Both the position numbers and the translations under genes were made by a program. From the NCBI RefSeq assembly GCF_015477835.1, contig NZ_JADLQN010000003.1, positions 62,001-126,000 of the forward strand: a stretch of DNA of 64,000 bases, given 5' to 3'. The stretch comes from Nocardia higoensis (GTDB lineage Bacteria; Actinomycetota; Actinomycetes; Mycobacteriales; Mycobacteriaceae). The notes beneath the pieces are model-generated. The model ran no database searches. It worked only from the letters and a program-made list of their open reading frames with translations, and was not told the origin of the DNA. Numbering within the stretch: position 1 is the first letter of the stretch; each line of letters begins with the position of its first letter. This document shows positions 1 through 8,008 of this stretch, piece by piece.

Positions 1-2
1 GG

Positions 3-839
3 TTGGTCGTCGCGGCGAATCGCGACGAGTTCTACACCCGACCGGCCGAGTCCGCCCGGTGGTGGCCGGAGATTCCCGGCCTGCTCGCGGGCAGGGACGT
101 GGGCGCGCTCGACCGCAGACCCGGCGATCCTCCCGGCACCTGGCTCGGGCTGTCCGGTCTCGGCCCGCGCAGCCGCTTCGCCGCGGTGACAAATGTGCGC
201 AATCCGAACAACGAACGCACCGGCGCGCGCTCGCGTGGCGCGCTGCTGATGGATTTCCTGCGCGGAGCGCAGGATCGCAATCCGGCCCCGAACTTTCCCG
301 GCCCCGGCCGCTACCTGACCGAGGTCGCGGGCGCGCCCGACGACTACAACGGCTACAACGTCCTGGTGTCGGATCTGGCCGAGTTGTGGTGGCACAGCAA
401 CCGCAGCACCCGGCGCCCCCGGGCGCTGGCGCCCGGCTATCACGGACTCTCCAACGGCAGCTTCGTCACCTCGGCCGCACCGGAGCCGGGCGCGGCCGCC
501 GCTGCCCCGGAACCCATCTGGCCGAAGGTCGGCGACGGGCTGGCCGAGCTGCGCAAGGTGATCGAATCCGATCCCGCCGCGATCGAGCGCTATTTCGACG
601 TGCTCGCCGACCGCACCGAGGCGCCGGACGACCTGCTGCCCGACACCGGGGTCGGATACCGGATGGAGAAGGCCCTTTCGGCTCGTTTCATCGCCAACGA
701 CCATCACGGCACCAGGGCGAGTACGGTGCTGCTGGTCCGCGAGGACGGTGGATTCGAGTTCGCCGAGCGCTCCTTCGCGACCTACGGCAGTCCGCTGGGC
801 TCGGTCTCCCACACCGGAGAGCTGATACTGCCGGAGTAG
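3..839 (+). CDS. NRDE family protein (TANGO2-like), 5' end cut by window edge
   Basis: Member of the NRDE/TANGO2 family, named for the Asn-Arg-Asp-Glu motif, which is present near the visible N-terminus (VVAANRDEF). The following family pattern of PxWWPE, LAGRD and GTWLG is also visible, as is a conserved N-V-R segment around residue 66. Family proteins normally begin about 15 residues before NRDE with an MC motif, so the true start lies outside the window. The biochemical role of bacterial members is not established; an N-terminal nucleophile-hydrolase-like fold has been suggested. The gene runs toward 939-1709 and the two share a hairpin terminator. Confidence 0.85.
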   Translation: MVVAANRDEFYTRPAESARWWPEIPGLLAGRDVGALDRRPGDPPGTWLGLSGLGPRSRFAAVTNVRNPNNERTGARSRGALLMDFLRGAQDRNPAPNFPGPGRYLTEVAGAPDDYNGYNVLVSDLAELWWHSNRSTRRPRALAPGYHGLSNGSFVTSAAPEPGAAAAAPEPIWPKVGDGLAELRKVIESDPAAIERYFDVLADRTEAPDDLLPDTGVGYRMEKALSARFIANDHHGTRASTVLLVREDGGFEFAERSFATYGSPLGSVSHTGELILPE

Positions 840-884
840 TCCCCGCCGCCGATCGGCGCGTTGCCCGAGACTTCCGAAACGCGA

Positions 885-916
885 AAGGCCCGCTCCGACG
901 ATGCGGAGCGGGCCTT
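885..916. terminator. Bidirectional hairpin terminator
   Basis: Perfect 13-bp stem (885-897 with 904-916) and a 6-nt loop, placed between the ends of two convergent genes (839 and 939). The stem core is AAGGCCCGCTCCG. It has no long T-tract, as is usual in high-GC actinobacteria. Confidence 0.8.
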
Positions 917-938
917 CGACCGGTTCGGTTCAGCCTGA

Positions 939-1709
939 TTACTTCGGCTGTTCGCCCTCCGCCGGCGGAGCGGGCTCGGCGGGCTTGTCGGCCCACATGC
1001 TGGTGCCCTCCGGGGCGTTGAAGGTCTCGATCAGCTGGACGCCCGCGGCGACCAGGGTCGGGCCGCCGACGGCGATGGTGCCCAGGATGCCACCGACGCC
1101 CGCGCCGGTGACCAGACCGGGGAGGCAACCGGCCGCGATGGTGGCGATGCAGCCGATGGCCGCACCCACGGCGGTGCCGACGAAGCCGCCGATCGCGGTG
1201 CCGATGCCGAACTTGCTGGAGAAGTCGTTCTGCGCGCGCTGGTTCTCTACCGGGGAGGCGACCGGCTTCACGGCCAGCGGCTGGTTGCCGAAGTTCAGGC
1301 CCGCCGGCTTCTCCGGGGTGATCTCGAGGACGGTGCCGTCCTCGCCGATCTCGGACTTCACCGGGATCGGCGTGCCGAGCACGTCGAACACCAGCGGGAG
1401 CTGGAGCACGACGTTGCCCGCGTCGTCCTTGATCTCGGCGATCTGGGTGGCGGGGACCGGGCTCACGGGCTCGGCGCCGGTGACCTCGTCACCCTCGGCC
1501 GCGCCCGGCTCGAGAGCCTTGTCCTGCTCCAGATCGACCAGCGAGAAGGTTCCCCCGCGCAGCTTCGTCACGATCGTCTGGTCGACCAGCTTCACCGAGT
1601 AGTCGATCTCGGGAGCCTCCGGTGCCGGCTCGGCGTGCGTCACTCCGGAGCCCACCGTCATAGCGCCGATGACCAGGGCGGCCGCAGCAGCGCTGTTCCG
1701 GAAATTCAA
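939..1709 (-). CDS. Secreted protein with glycine-rich hydrophobic C-terminal domain
   Basis: A 256-residue protein with a signal peptide (hydrophobic stretch AAAAALVIGAMTVGSG, cleavage probably after THA). The mature N-terminal half is acidic and beta-rich. Residues about 165-235 form a Gly/Ala-rich hydrophobic segment with glycine-zipper spacing (GGFVGTAVGAAIG), and the protein ends in a Pro/Glu-rich tail. The start is a TTG at 1709 with AGGA about 8 nt upstream; no in-frame ATG precedes the signal peptide. Similar secreted proteins of unknown function are common in Nocardia and Rhodococcus. The glycine zipper suggests membrane or cell-envelope association, but that is inference. Divergent from etfD across a 450-bp intergenic region. 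Confidence 0.75.
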   Translation of the reverse strand: MNFRNSAAAAALVIGAMTVGSGVTHAEPAPEAPEIDYSVKLVDQTIVTKLRGGTFSLVDLEQDKALEPGAAEGDEVTGAEPVSPVPATQIAEIKDDAGNVVLQLPLVFDVLGTPIPVKSEIGEDGTVLEITPEKPAGLNFGNQPLAVKPVASPVENQRAQNDFSSKFGIGTAIGGFVGTAVGAAIGCIATIAAGCLPGLVTGAGVGGILGTIAVGGPTLVAAGVQLIETFNAPEGTSMWADKPAEPAPPAEGEQPK

Positions 1710-2063
1710 TTCTGTGTCCTATCCATCGGGGGTCACGACGGTCATCAGCACGCGCGAGAACTCACTCGATCCGAAATGTGGTCTATCACTTCGGATTCTC
1801 CCCGAGCAGCGTGGATGTGACCATTGCGAACAAGTCGTCGGTAGCGTAACCGACCGGACACCGAAATGCGATATAAGACACGAGATCACCCGACTGAGCC
1901 TGCCCTTACCTCTAGTGGCATGAACAGGCACCTTTACGGTGGACAAGGCCCGGAACACGCAGCCGGAACAGAATTGTGTGAGATCGATCACCAGCCCGAG
2001 CCGAGCAGACGCCCTGCACGCGGGGTTGCGGGTCGCCACAGCCCCGTACGATGGAGGCGGTAA

Positions 2064-2093
2064 GTTACCGACGGGTAACTTACCGGCGGTTAC
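2064..2093 (+). promoter_or_regulatory. Tandem operator-like palindromes upstream of etfD
   Basis: GTTACC-GACG-GGTAAC (2064-2079) is a 6+6 inverted repeat with a 4-bp spacer. It is followed immediately by a weaker copy, CTTACC-GGC-GGTTAC (2079-2093). The site sits 68-97 bp before the etfD start codon. The same architecture occurs upstream of fadE5 at 53671-53686, so a common transcription factor is likely. Confidence 0.6.
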
Positions 2094-2160
2094 GATACGA
2101 GCCGACCGGTCGGCGCACGTCGGCCACACGCTCGTGTTGCCTCGAAAGAAAGGTCGCGAC

Positions 2161-5100
2161 ATGAATGCCCTGACAGTGACGCTGGGCACGATTGGGGCGG
2201 CGCTCAGCCTCTTGTGTTGGGTGTCGTTCTTCGGCGGCGTCGGGAAGATCGCGCGCACCATCATGATCGGGCAGTCCGCGCCCGACCGGTGGCGGCCGTT
2301 CTTCCCGCGGTTCAAGCAGATGATCATCGAGTTCCTCGCACACACCCGGATGAACAAGTTCCGGACGGTGGGCTGGGCGCACTGGCTGGTGATGATCGGC
2401 TTCCTCGCCGGCATGATCCTCTTCTTCGAGGCCTACGGCCAGACGATCAATCCCGAGTTCCACTGGCCGATCATCGGCGACCTGGCGTTCTACCACCTGC
2501 TGGACGAGATCCTCGGCATCGGCACCGTGGTCGGCATCGTGACGCTGATCGTCATCCGCCAGCTGAACCACCCGCGCGATCCCGAACGGCTTTCCCGCTT
2601 CAGCGGCTCCAAGTTCGGACCGGCCTACGTGATCGAGTCCATCGTCCTCGTCGAGGGCCTCGGCATGATCTTCGTCAAGGCGGGCAAGATCGCGACCTAC
2701 GGTCACGCGAACCCGGCCACCGACTTCTTCACAATGCGCGTCGCCGAGCTGCTGCCCGCGAGCCCGACGATGATCTCGATCTTCGCCTTCTTCAAGCTGA
2801 TGTCGGGCAGCCTGTTCCTGTTCCTGGTCGGCCGGAATCTCACCTGGGGCGTGGCCTGGCACCGGTTCGCGGCGTTCCCGAACATCTACTTCAAGCGCGA
2901 CGAGGACGGCGGCGTCGCCCTCGGCGCGGCGCGGCCGATGATGTCGAACGGCAAGGCACTCGACATGGAGAACGTCGACCCCGACAACGACACCCTGGGC
3001 GCGGGCAAGTTCGAGGACTTCACCTGGAAGGGCATCCTCGACTTCACCACCTGCACCGAGTGCGGTCGCTGCCAGTCGCAGTGCCCCGCGTGGAACACCG
3101 GTAAGCCGCTCTCGCCCAAGCTGCTGATCATGTCGCTGCGCGACCACGGCTACGCCAAGGCCCCTTACCTGCTGGCCGGCGGCCGCAAGGACATGGGCGG
3201 CGACGAGATCGGCCTGGTCGACGCCGAGGGCAAGGCGAACGAGGCCGCGCTGGCCAAGATCCCCGAGGCCGCGCGCGCCGAGGCCGAGCGCCCGCTGATC
3301 GGCGGCGAGGACGTCAACGGCGTCATCGACCCCGAGGTGCTGTGGAGCTGCACCACCTGTGGCGCCTGCGTCGAGCAGTGCCCGGTGGACATCGAGCACG
3401 TCGACCACATCATCGACATGCGCCGCTACCAGGTGCTCATCGAATCGGAGTTCCCCTCCGAGCTGGCCGGCCTGTTCAAGAACCTGGAGAACAAGGGCAA
3501 CCCCTGGGGCCAGAACGCCAAGGACCGCCTGAACTGGATCAACGAGCTCGACTTCCAGATCCCGGTCTTCGGCCAGGACGCCGACAGCTTCGACGGCTAC
3601 GAGTACCTGTTCTGGGTCGGCTGCGCGGGCGCCTACGAGGACCGCGCCAAGAAGACCACCAAGGCCGTGGCCGAGCTGCTGGCCACCGCGGGCGTGAAGT
3701 TCATGGTGCTCGGCCAGGAGGAGACCTGCACCGGTGACTCGGCGCGCCGCGCGGGCAACGAGTTCCTGTTCCAGCAGTTGGCCATGCAGAACATCGAGCT
3801 GCTGAACTCGGTGTTCGAGGGCGTCGAGGATCGCAAGAAGAAGATCGTCGTCACCTGTGCGCACTGCTTCAACGCCCTCAACAACGAGTACCCGCAGGTC
3901 GGCGGAACCTACGAGGTCGTCCACCACACCCAGCTGCTCAACCGCCTGGTGCGGCAGAAGAAGCTGGTGCCGGTGGCCTCGGTGTCGCAGAACATCACCT
4001 ACCACGACCCCTGCTACCTGGGTCGGCACAACAAGATCTACAACGCTCCCCGTGAGCTGATGGCCGCCTCGGGCTCGAAGCTGGTGGAGATGCCCCGCCA
4101 CGGCGAGCGCTCGATGTGCTGTGGCGCCGGTGGCGCGCGCATGTGGATGGAAGAGCAGCTCGGCAAGCGGGTCAACATCGACCGCGTGGACGAGGCGCTG
4201 TCCACCAACCCGACCAAGATCGCGACCGGCTGCCCGTTCTGCCGTGTCATGCTCACCGACGGCGTCACCGCCCGTCAGGAGAAGGGTGAAGGCGAAGGCG
4301 TCGAGGTCGTCGACGTGGCCCAGCTGATGCTCGACTCCATCGAGCGCGTCGAGTCGGCGAAGCTCAGCGAGAACCTGGTCGTCGTCCAGGAGCCGAAGGT
4401 GGAGGCCGAGCCCGAGCCGGAGCCCGTCGCGGCCACAGTGGCCGTGTCCGAGCCCGAGGCTCCCGCCGCGGAGAAGGCCGCGCCCGCCGGTGGCGGCCTG
4501 GCCATGAAGGGCGGCGGCAAGGCGCCCGGCGGCGGCGGACTCGCCATGAAGGGCCCCGCGAAGGCTCCTGGTGGCGGCGGTGGCGGCCTGGCCATGAAGG
4601 GCCCGGCCAAGGCGCCGGGCGGCGGTCTCGGTATGAAGGGCGCCGCTAAGGCACCCGGCGGCGGACTGGGCATGAAGGGCGGCGCGAAGGCGCCCGGCGC
4701 CACGTCCTCCGACGAGCCCGCCGAGTCGCCCGCGGAAGCCTCGACCGCGACCGAAGCCGCACCCGTCAAGGGCCTGGCCATGAAGGGCCCGGCGAAGGCA
4801 CCCGGCAAGGGACTCGGCATGAAGGGCGCCGCCAAGGCGCCCGGCGCGAAAGCCGCCGCTCCGGCCGCGGAATCGGCTCCGGCCGAGACCGCTCCCGCGA
4901 CGGAAGCCCCCGCTGCGGAGACGGCTTCGGCTGCCGCCGAAACCATGCCGACCAAGCCCGCCAAGGGCCTGGCCATGAAGTCCGGCTTCAAGCGCCCTGC
5001 CGCGAAGGCACCGGGTGCGAAGGCACCGGCCGCGGAATCGGCCCCTGCCGAAACGGCTCCGGCCGCGGAGACTGTCACCGCGACGGAAACCCCCGCTGCC

Positions 5101-5454
5101 GAAACGGCTTCGGCTCCCACCGAGACCATGCCGACGAAGCCCGCCAAGGGACTGGCCATGAAGTCCGGCTTCAAGCGTCCCGCCGCGAAGGCGCCCGGCG
5201 CGAAGGCCGCAGCTCCGGCTGCCACCGAGGCTCCGGCTGAACCGGCTGCGGCCGCCCCGGCCGAGTCCGCCGACGCTCCGACCCTGGAGAAGTCGGCTCC
5301 CGCGGAATCCGCTCAGGCTCCGGCCGAAACGGAAACGAACGGTTCGGCGAAGCCCGCCGCGAGCGACGACGCGGACCGTCCGGCCCCGCCGACCGCCAAG
5401 CCCGGCGGCCTCGGCTTCAAGTCCGGCGCGAAGGCACCGGGCCGCCGCAACTGA
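2161..5454 (+). CDS. etfD: EtfD-like membrane iron-sulfur oxidoreductase (Rv0338c homologue)
   Basis: A 1097-residue homologue of M. tuberculosis Rv0338c, characterised as EtfD, the membrane oxidoreductase that accepts electrons from electron-transfer flavoprotein during acyl-CoA oxidation. The N-terminal ~250 residues contain several membrane helices (NarI-like). Two 4Fe-4S motifs follow: C298-x2-C301-x2-C304-x3-C308 and C397-x2-C400-x2-C403-x3-C407. Two CCG-type cysteine-rich modules come next (CAHCF, DPCYLGRHN, MCCGAGG, TGCPFCR). The start at 2161 has a good AAAGAAAGG ribosome site; an in-frame start at 1939 would add residues through the operator region and was rejected. The last ~330 residues are a low-complexity tail with ten GLxMKxxxKAPG-type repeats, which makes this protein some 200 residues longer than I remember the mycobacterial protein being. 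Confidence 0.9.
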   Translation: MNALTVTLGTIGAALSLLCWVSFFGGVGKIARTIMIGQSAPDRWRPFFPRFKQMIIEFLAHTRMNKFRTVGWAHWLVMIGFLAGMILFFEAYGQTINPEFHWPIIGDLAFYHLLDEILGIGTVVGIVTLIVIRQLNHPRDPERLSRFSGSKFGPAYVIESIVLVEGLGMIFVKAGKIATYGHANPATDFFTMRVAELLPASPTMISIFAFFKLMSGSLFLFLVGRNLTWGVAWHRFAAFPNIYFKRDEDGGVALGAARPMMSNGKALDMENVDPDNDTLGAGKFEDFTWKGILDFTTCTECGRCQSQCPAWNTGKPLSPKLLIMSLRDHGYAKAPYLLAGGRKDMGGDEIGLVDAEGKANEAALAKIPEAARAEAERPLIGGEDVNGVIDPEVLWSCTTCGACVEQCPVDIEHVDHIIDMRRYQVLIESEFPSELAGLFKNLENKGNPWGQNAKDRLNWINELDFQIPVFGQDADSFDGYEYLFWVGCAGAYEDRAKKTTKAVAELLATAGVKFMVLGQEETCTGDSARRAGNEFLFQQLAMQNIELLNSVFEGVEDRKKKIVVTCAHCFNALNNEYPQVGGTYEVVHHTQLLNRLVRQKKLVPVASVSQNITYHDPCYLGRHNKIYNAPRELMAASGSKLVEMPRHGERSMCCGAGGARMWMEEQLGKRVNIDRVDEALSTNPTKIATGCPFCRVMLTDGVTARQEKGEGEGVEVVDVAQLMLDSIERVESAKLSENLVVVQEPKVEAEPEPEPVAATVAVSEPEAPAAEKAAPAGGGLAMKGGGKAPGGGGLAMKGPAKAPGGGGGGLAMKGPAKAPGGGLGMKGAAKAPGGGLGMKGGAKAPGATSSDEPAESPAEASTATEAAPVKGLAMKGPAKAPGKGLGMKGAAKAPGAKAAAPAAESAPAETAPATEAPAAETASAAAETMPTKPAKGLAMKSGFKRPAAKAPGAKAPAAESAPAETAPAAETVTATETPAAETASAPTETMPTKPAKGLAMKSGFKRPAAKAPGAKAAAPAATEAPAEPAAAAPAESADAPTLEKSAPAESAQAPAETETNGSAKPAASDDADRPAPPTAKPGGLGFKSGAKAPGRRN
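4495..5442 (+). repeat. Coding repeat tail of EtfD (GLxMKxxxKAPG units)
   Basis: Ten degenerate units based on GLAMKGPAKAPG, GLGMKGAAKAPG and GLAMKSGFKRPAAKAPG. The first five are nearly contiguous (4495-4700); the later units are separated by Ala/Pro/Glu/Thr-rich spacers. Each unit carries two or three lysines in a flexible Gly/Pro context, while the spacers are acidic. Confidence 0.9.
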
Positions 5455-5473
5455 CGCGGTAGACAACAGAACT

Positions 5474-5507
5474 CGGCCCCGGATCGGTCACCACCGATCC
5501 GGGGCCG
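5474..5507. terminator. Hairpin terminator after etfD
   Basis: Perfect 15-bp stem (5474-5488 with 5493-5507) and a 4-nt CACC loop, 20 bp after the etfD stop codon. Confidence 0.85.
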
Positions 5508-5595
5508 ATTCGTAGGGAGTCCCGCCCCTACAGCCACGGTTGCCCCGGAGAATGCGGTCTGCCGATCCGCGTAGCCCATGGCCGGCGTCCACAGC

Positions 5596-5808
5596 ATGAA
5601 GCGACTCGCGAGTACTGTCCTCGTCTTCGCCGCACTCGTCCTCGGATCGCCACTCAGTGCCGCGGCCCAGGCCCAGCCGCTCCCGAGCGGCGCGGTGGTC
5701 GCAGGTGACTGCTGGCCCAGCACCGGCAGCACCGCCAATTGCGTGTCTTTCGCCGAGTTCCCGCAATGGGTCCTGCCCGGTCTCTCGTCGGGCCTGAGTC
5801 TGATGTGA
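5596..5808 (+). CDS. Small secreted protein
   Basis: A 70-residue ORF beginning MKRLASTVLVFAALVLG, a clear signal peptide with probable cleavage after AAAQA. The mature part is about 44 residues with two cysteines (GDCWPSTG and ANCVSF) that could form one disulfide. An in-frame ATG at 5578 exists, but the signal peptide favours 5596. No family is recognised. It sits between two hairpins and appears to be transcribed alone. Confidence 0.5.
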   Translation: MKRLASTVLVFAALVLGSPLSAAAQAQPLPSGAVVAGDCWPSTGSTANCVSFAEFPQWVLPGLSSGLSLM

Positions 5809-5824
5809 TAGGGCACCGAATTCC

Positions 5825-5857
5825 CGCCCCGGATCGGTCCCCACCTATCGGGGGCCG
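5825..5857. terminator. Imperfect hairpin between convergent genes
   Basis: GCCCCGGATCGGT pairs imperfectly with ACCTATCGGGGGC. The left arm repeats that of the etfD terminator at 5474-5507, so it may be a diverged copy. It separates the small secreted gene from the convergent toxin gene. Confidence 0.4.
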
Positions 5858-5876
5858 CACTGCATTACCGCCCGGG

Positions 5877-6236
5877 CTATTCGGTCTCCTTGGGGTGCCC
5901 CGGCATACAGCGTTCGAGCAGAACTCGTCCGGCTGTCCTGCTGCCTTTCGGCGCGTGCTCAACGAAGTACCAGAGCCGACCAGCATCGGAGAACTTGTAT
6001 TGGAATCGCTCGTAGGTCTGTCCTCGGTAGCTTCCGTACCTGAGGTCCCCCTTCAAGGGATACAGTCGCGCAGATCGCATCTCGGGCGTGCGGGTGAGAT
6101 GCTCCCATGCCTCGACCATCGCATTACGCGCCGCAGCGAGACAATCCGTCCAGCCCTTCTGTGCCTCGCTCGTGATGAAGACAAGCTCGAATTCCGCCCG
6201 CTTCAGTGGACGCGGCACTCCCCCACGTTTGCTCAC
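5877..6236 (-). CDS. Type II toxin, RelE/ParE-like
   Basis: A 119-residue basic protein. The pattern of an N-terminal helix region (residues 20-45), then KGDLRYGSYRG, YERFQYKFSDAGRLWYF and a terminal strand (RVLLERC) fits the small RelE/ParE mRNA-interferase or gyrase-poison fold. The start is a GTG at 6236 that overlaps the antitoxin stop codon by 4 bp (GTGA), so translation is coupled. A longer in-frame reading to 6461 lies inside the antitoxin in another frame and is not supported. Toxin class is inferred from size, charge and gene pairing; the catalytic residues cannot be assigned by eye. Confidence 0.7.
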   Translation of the reverse strand: MSKRGGVPRPLKRAEFELVFITSEAQKGWTDCLAAARNAMVEAWEHLTRTPEMRSARLYPLKGDLRYGSYRGQTYERFQYKFSDAGRLWYFVEHAPKGSRTAGRVLLERCMPGHPKETE

Positions 6237-6700
6237 TCGCGCCCCCTCGGATCCGACACCGGAACCGCCTCGTCGAGGTAGTCGAGATCGGACCCGTCGA
6301 CGCGAATACGGGGATCGGCATACGCGGCGGCAGTGTCGCGCCACGCCTCGAGTGTCTCGGTGAGGCCACTCAGCCGCCCTATCGAAAGACCGCCCCGCGC
6401 CTGGGCCAGGAAATCGGCGACGAACTCGGCACGCTCCGGTTCCGGCAACAGTTCCATCCACGGGAAAATGATCGTCAGCCGACCCACTACACGCTCGAGC
6501 ACATCGTCGTCCATGGCGAGGGCGAGCAGCTGTGTGAGCGCACCGAGTGTCTGCTGGGTGGCGTCCGCCTCCGCCGCATCGGACAGACGCACCGGCGTCG
6601 CAGAACGGCGAACAAGGGTGACGTCACCGTGCGCTTCCATCGACTCGATCACCCGGTTCGGGTCTCGTAGGAACTCGGACCATGTTGCTGTCGAACCCAT
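6233..6700 (-). CDS. Antitoxin, Phd-like N-terminus
   Basis: A 155-residue acidic protein immediately upstream of, and coupled to, the toxin gene. The first 40 residues (TWSEFLRDPNRVIESMEAHG, then VTLVRRSATPVRLS) have the layout of a Phd/YefM dimerisation and DNA-binding region. The rest (residues about 50-150) is helical and probably wraps the toxin. It is longer than a typical Phd antitoxin (about 80-90 residues). A perfect 16-bp palindrome lies 12 bp upstream of the start, consistent with autoregulation. Confidence 0.7.
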   Translation of the reverse strand: MGSTATWSEFLRDPNRVIESMEAHGDVTLVRRSATPVRLSDAAEADATQQTLGALTQLLALAMDDDVLERVVGRLTIIFPWMELLPEPERAEFVADFLAQARGGLSIGRLSGLTETLEAWRDTAAAYADPRIRVDGSDLDYLDEAVPVSDPRGRE

Positions 6701-6712
6701 ACATCCAGGGTA

Positions 6713-6728
6713 TCTGAACTAGTTCAGA
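6713..6728. promoter_or_regulatory. Palindromic operator of the toxin-antitoxin pair
   Basis: TCTGAACTAGTTCAGA is a perfect 16-bp palindrome 12 bp before the antitoxin ATG (minus strand). A further GAACTTC lies just beyond it. The position fits binding by the antitoxin or the toxin-antitoxin complex over the promoter. Confidence 0.65.
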
Positions 6729-6825
6729 AGTTCACCTGTGACCGGGCGTGTCACATCGACGGCCGACGTGCAACAGCTCCTGCCTCGACCGATATCTGAG
6801 CCCCACAAGGTCTGAAATGCGCGAA

Positions 6826-6853
6826 GAGCCCGGAAACAGCTGTTTCCGGGCTC
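6826..6853 (-). terminator. Perfect palindrome terminator after the acyl-CoA dehydrogenase operon
   Basis: A 28-bp perfect palindrome (14-bp arms GAGCCCGGAAACAG and its complement), 12 bp past the stop codon of the gene ending at 6866. In RNA the centre opens to form the loop. Confidence 0.75.
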
Positions 6854-6865
6854 CTCCCTCAATCC

Positions 6866-8008
6866 TTACGGCCGCGTGAGTTCCGCGTACCGGGTGCGGT
6901 GGTAATCCGTGCTGCCGAACTCGCGCTCGAGCACCGTGAGCCGCTTGAAGTAGTGGCCGATGGCCAGCTCTTCGGTCATGCCCATCGCGCCGTGCAACTG
7001 GACGGCGTTCTGGCCGATGAAGCGGGCGGCGCGGCCGACGGTGACCTTGGCCGCGGACAGGGCGCGGGCCCGCTCGGCGGGTTCGGCCGACAGCGCGGCG
7101 CCGGCGAGTTGCGAAGCGGCGGCGGCCTGTTCGAGTTCCATGTACATGTCGACCATGCGGTGCTGCAGGGCCTGGAAGCTCGAGATCGGAACGCCGAACT
7201 GCTGGCGCTGCTTGGTGTATTCGACGGTGTCGGTGAACACCTTGCGCAGCAGGCCGACGGCCTCGGCGCTGATCGCGGCGATCGCGTCCGCGGCGGTGGG
7301 CTCGACGGCCGCCCAGGCCCGGCCTTCGGCGCCGAGCAGGGCATCGGCGGGCAGGCGCACGCCGGTGAACACGAAGTCGGCGGCCTGACGGTCGTCGATC
7401 GTGCGGTAGCCGTGGTACTCGACTCCGGCGGGCAGGTTCTGCGGGTCGAAGGGCAGGACGAACAGCGAGAGGCCGTCGGTGTCGCGCTCTTCGCCGGAGG
7501 TGCGGGCGGAGACGATCAGGTGGGTGGCCAGCGGGGCGCTGGTGACCAGGATCTTCGCGCCGTCGAGCACCCATTCGTCGCCGTCGCGGCGAGCGGTGGT
7601 CCGCACGGCGTGCAGGACGTTGCCGGAGGTCGGCTCCAGTGCCGCGAACGCGGTGCGCACCGAACCGGCGACGATGCCGCGCAGCACATCCTCCCGGCCG
7701 CCGGAGCGTCCCAGCAGGCCACCGCCGACCACCACGGTGTCGATGAACGGTTCGGCGACCAGCGCGCGACCCAATTCCTCGGCGATGACCAGCAATTCGG
7801 CGGCGCCGCCGCCCATGCCGTCCACCTCCTCGGGCAGGGTCGCGCCGAGAATGCCGAGCTCTTCGGCGAATCCGCGCCAGATGGCGGGCTGCCAGCCCTC
7901 GCCGGTCTTGATCGCGGCGCGGCTCTTCTCGAGGTCGTAACGGGCGGCGAGGTAACCGGCGACGGTGTCGCGCAGGAGCTGCTGCTCCTCGGTGAGTGTG
8001 AAGTCCAT
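6866..8008 (-). CDS. Acyl-CoA dehydrogenase, small-subunit type
   Basis: A 380-residue acyl-CoA dehydrogenase of the FadE family, starting MDFTLTEEQQLLRDTVAGYL. Start 8008 overlaps the upstream partner's stop by 1 bp (TGATG), so the two are cotranslated. It ends with VQLHGAMGMTEE and a GHYFKRL segment but lacks the C-terminal YxGxxEIQ motif that the partner has. This is the usual look of actinobacterial paired dehydrogenases that assemble as alpha2beta2 heterotetramers sharing active sites, as with the steroid and sterol side-chain enzymes. M. tuberculosis FadE17/FadE18 is an adjacent pair of comparable length. The substrate cannot be read from sequence. Confidence 0.88.
   Translation of the reverse strand: MDFTLTEEQQLLRDTVAGYLAARYDLEKSRAAIKTGEGWQPAIWRGFAEELGILGATLPEEVDGMGGGAAELLVIAEELGRALVAEPFIDTVVVGGGLLGRSGGREDVLRGIVAGSVRTAFAALEPTSGNVLHAVRTTARRDGDEWVLDGAKILVTSAPLATHLIVSARTSGEERDTDGLSLFVLPFDPQNLPAGVEYHGYRTIDDRQAADFVFTGVRLPADALLGAEGRAWAAVEPTAADAIAAISAEAVGLLRKVFTDTVEYTKQRQQFGVPISSFQALQHRMVDMYMELEQAAAASQLAGAALSAEPAERARALSAAKVTVGRAARFIGQNAVQLHGAMGMTEELAIGHYFKRLTVLEREFGSTDYHRTRYAELTRP

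Noticed and set aside
2080..5466. 1128-residue open reading frame antisense to etfD
   Set aside because: Composition is a mirror of G/C-ending codons in the true gene, with no recognisable motifs; the forward strand has complete Fe-S signatures.
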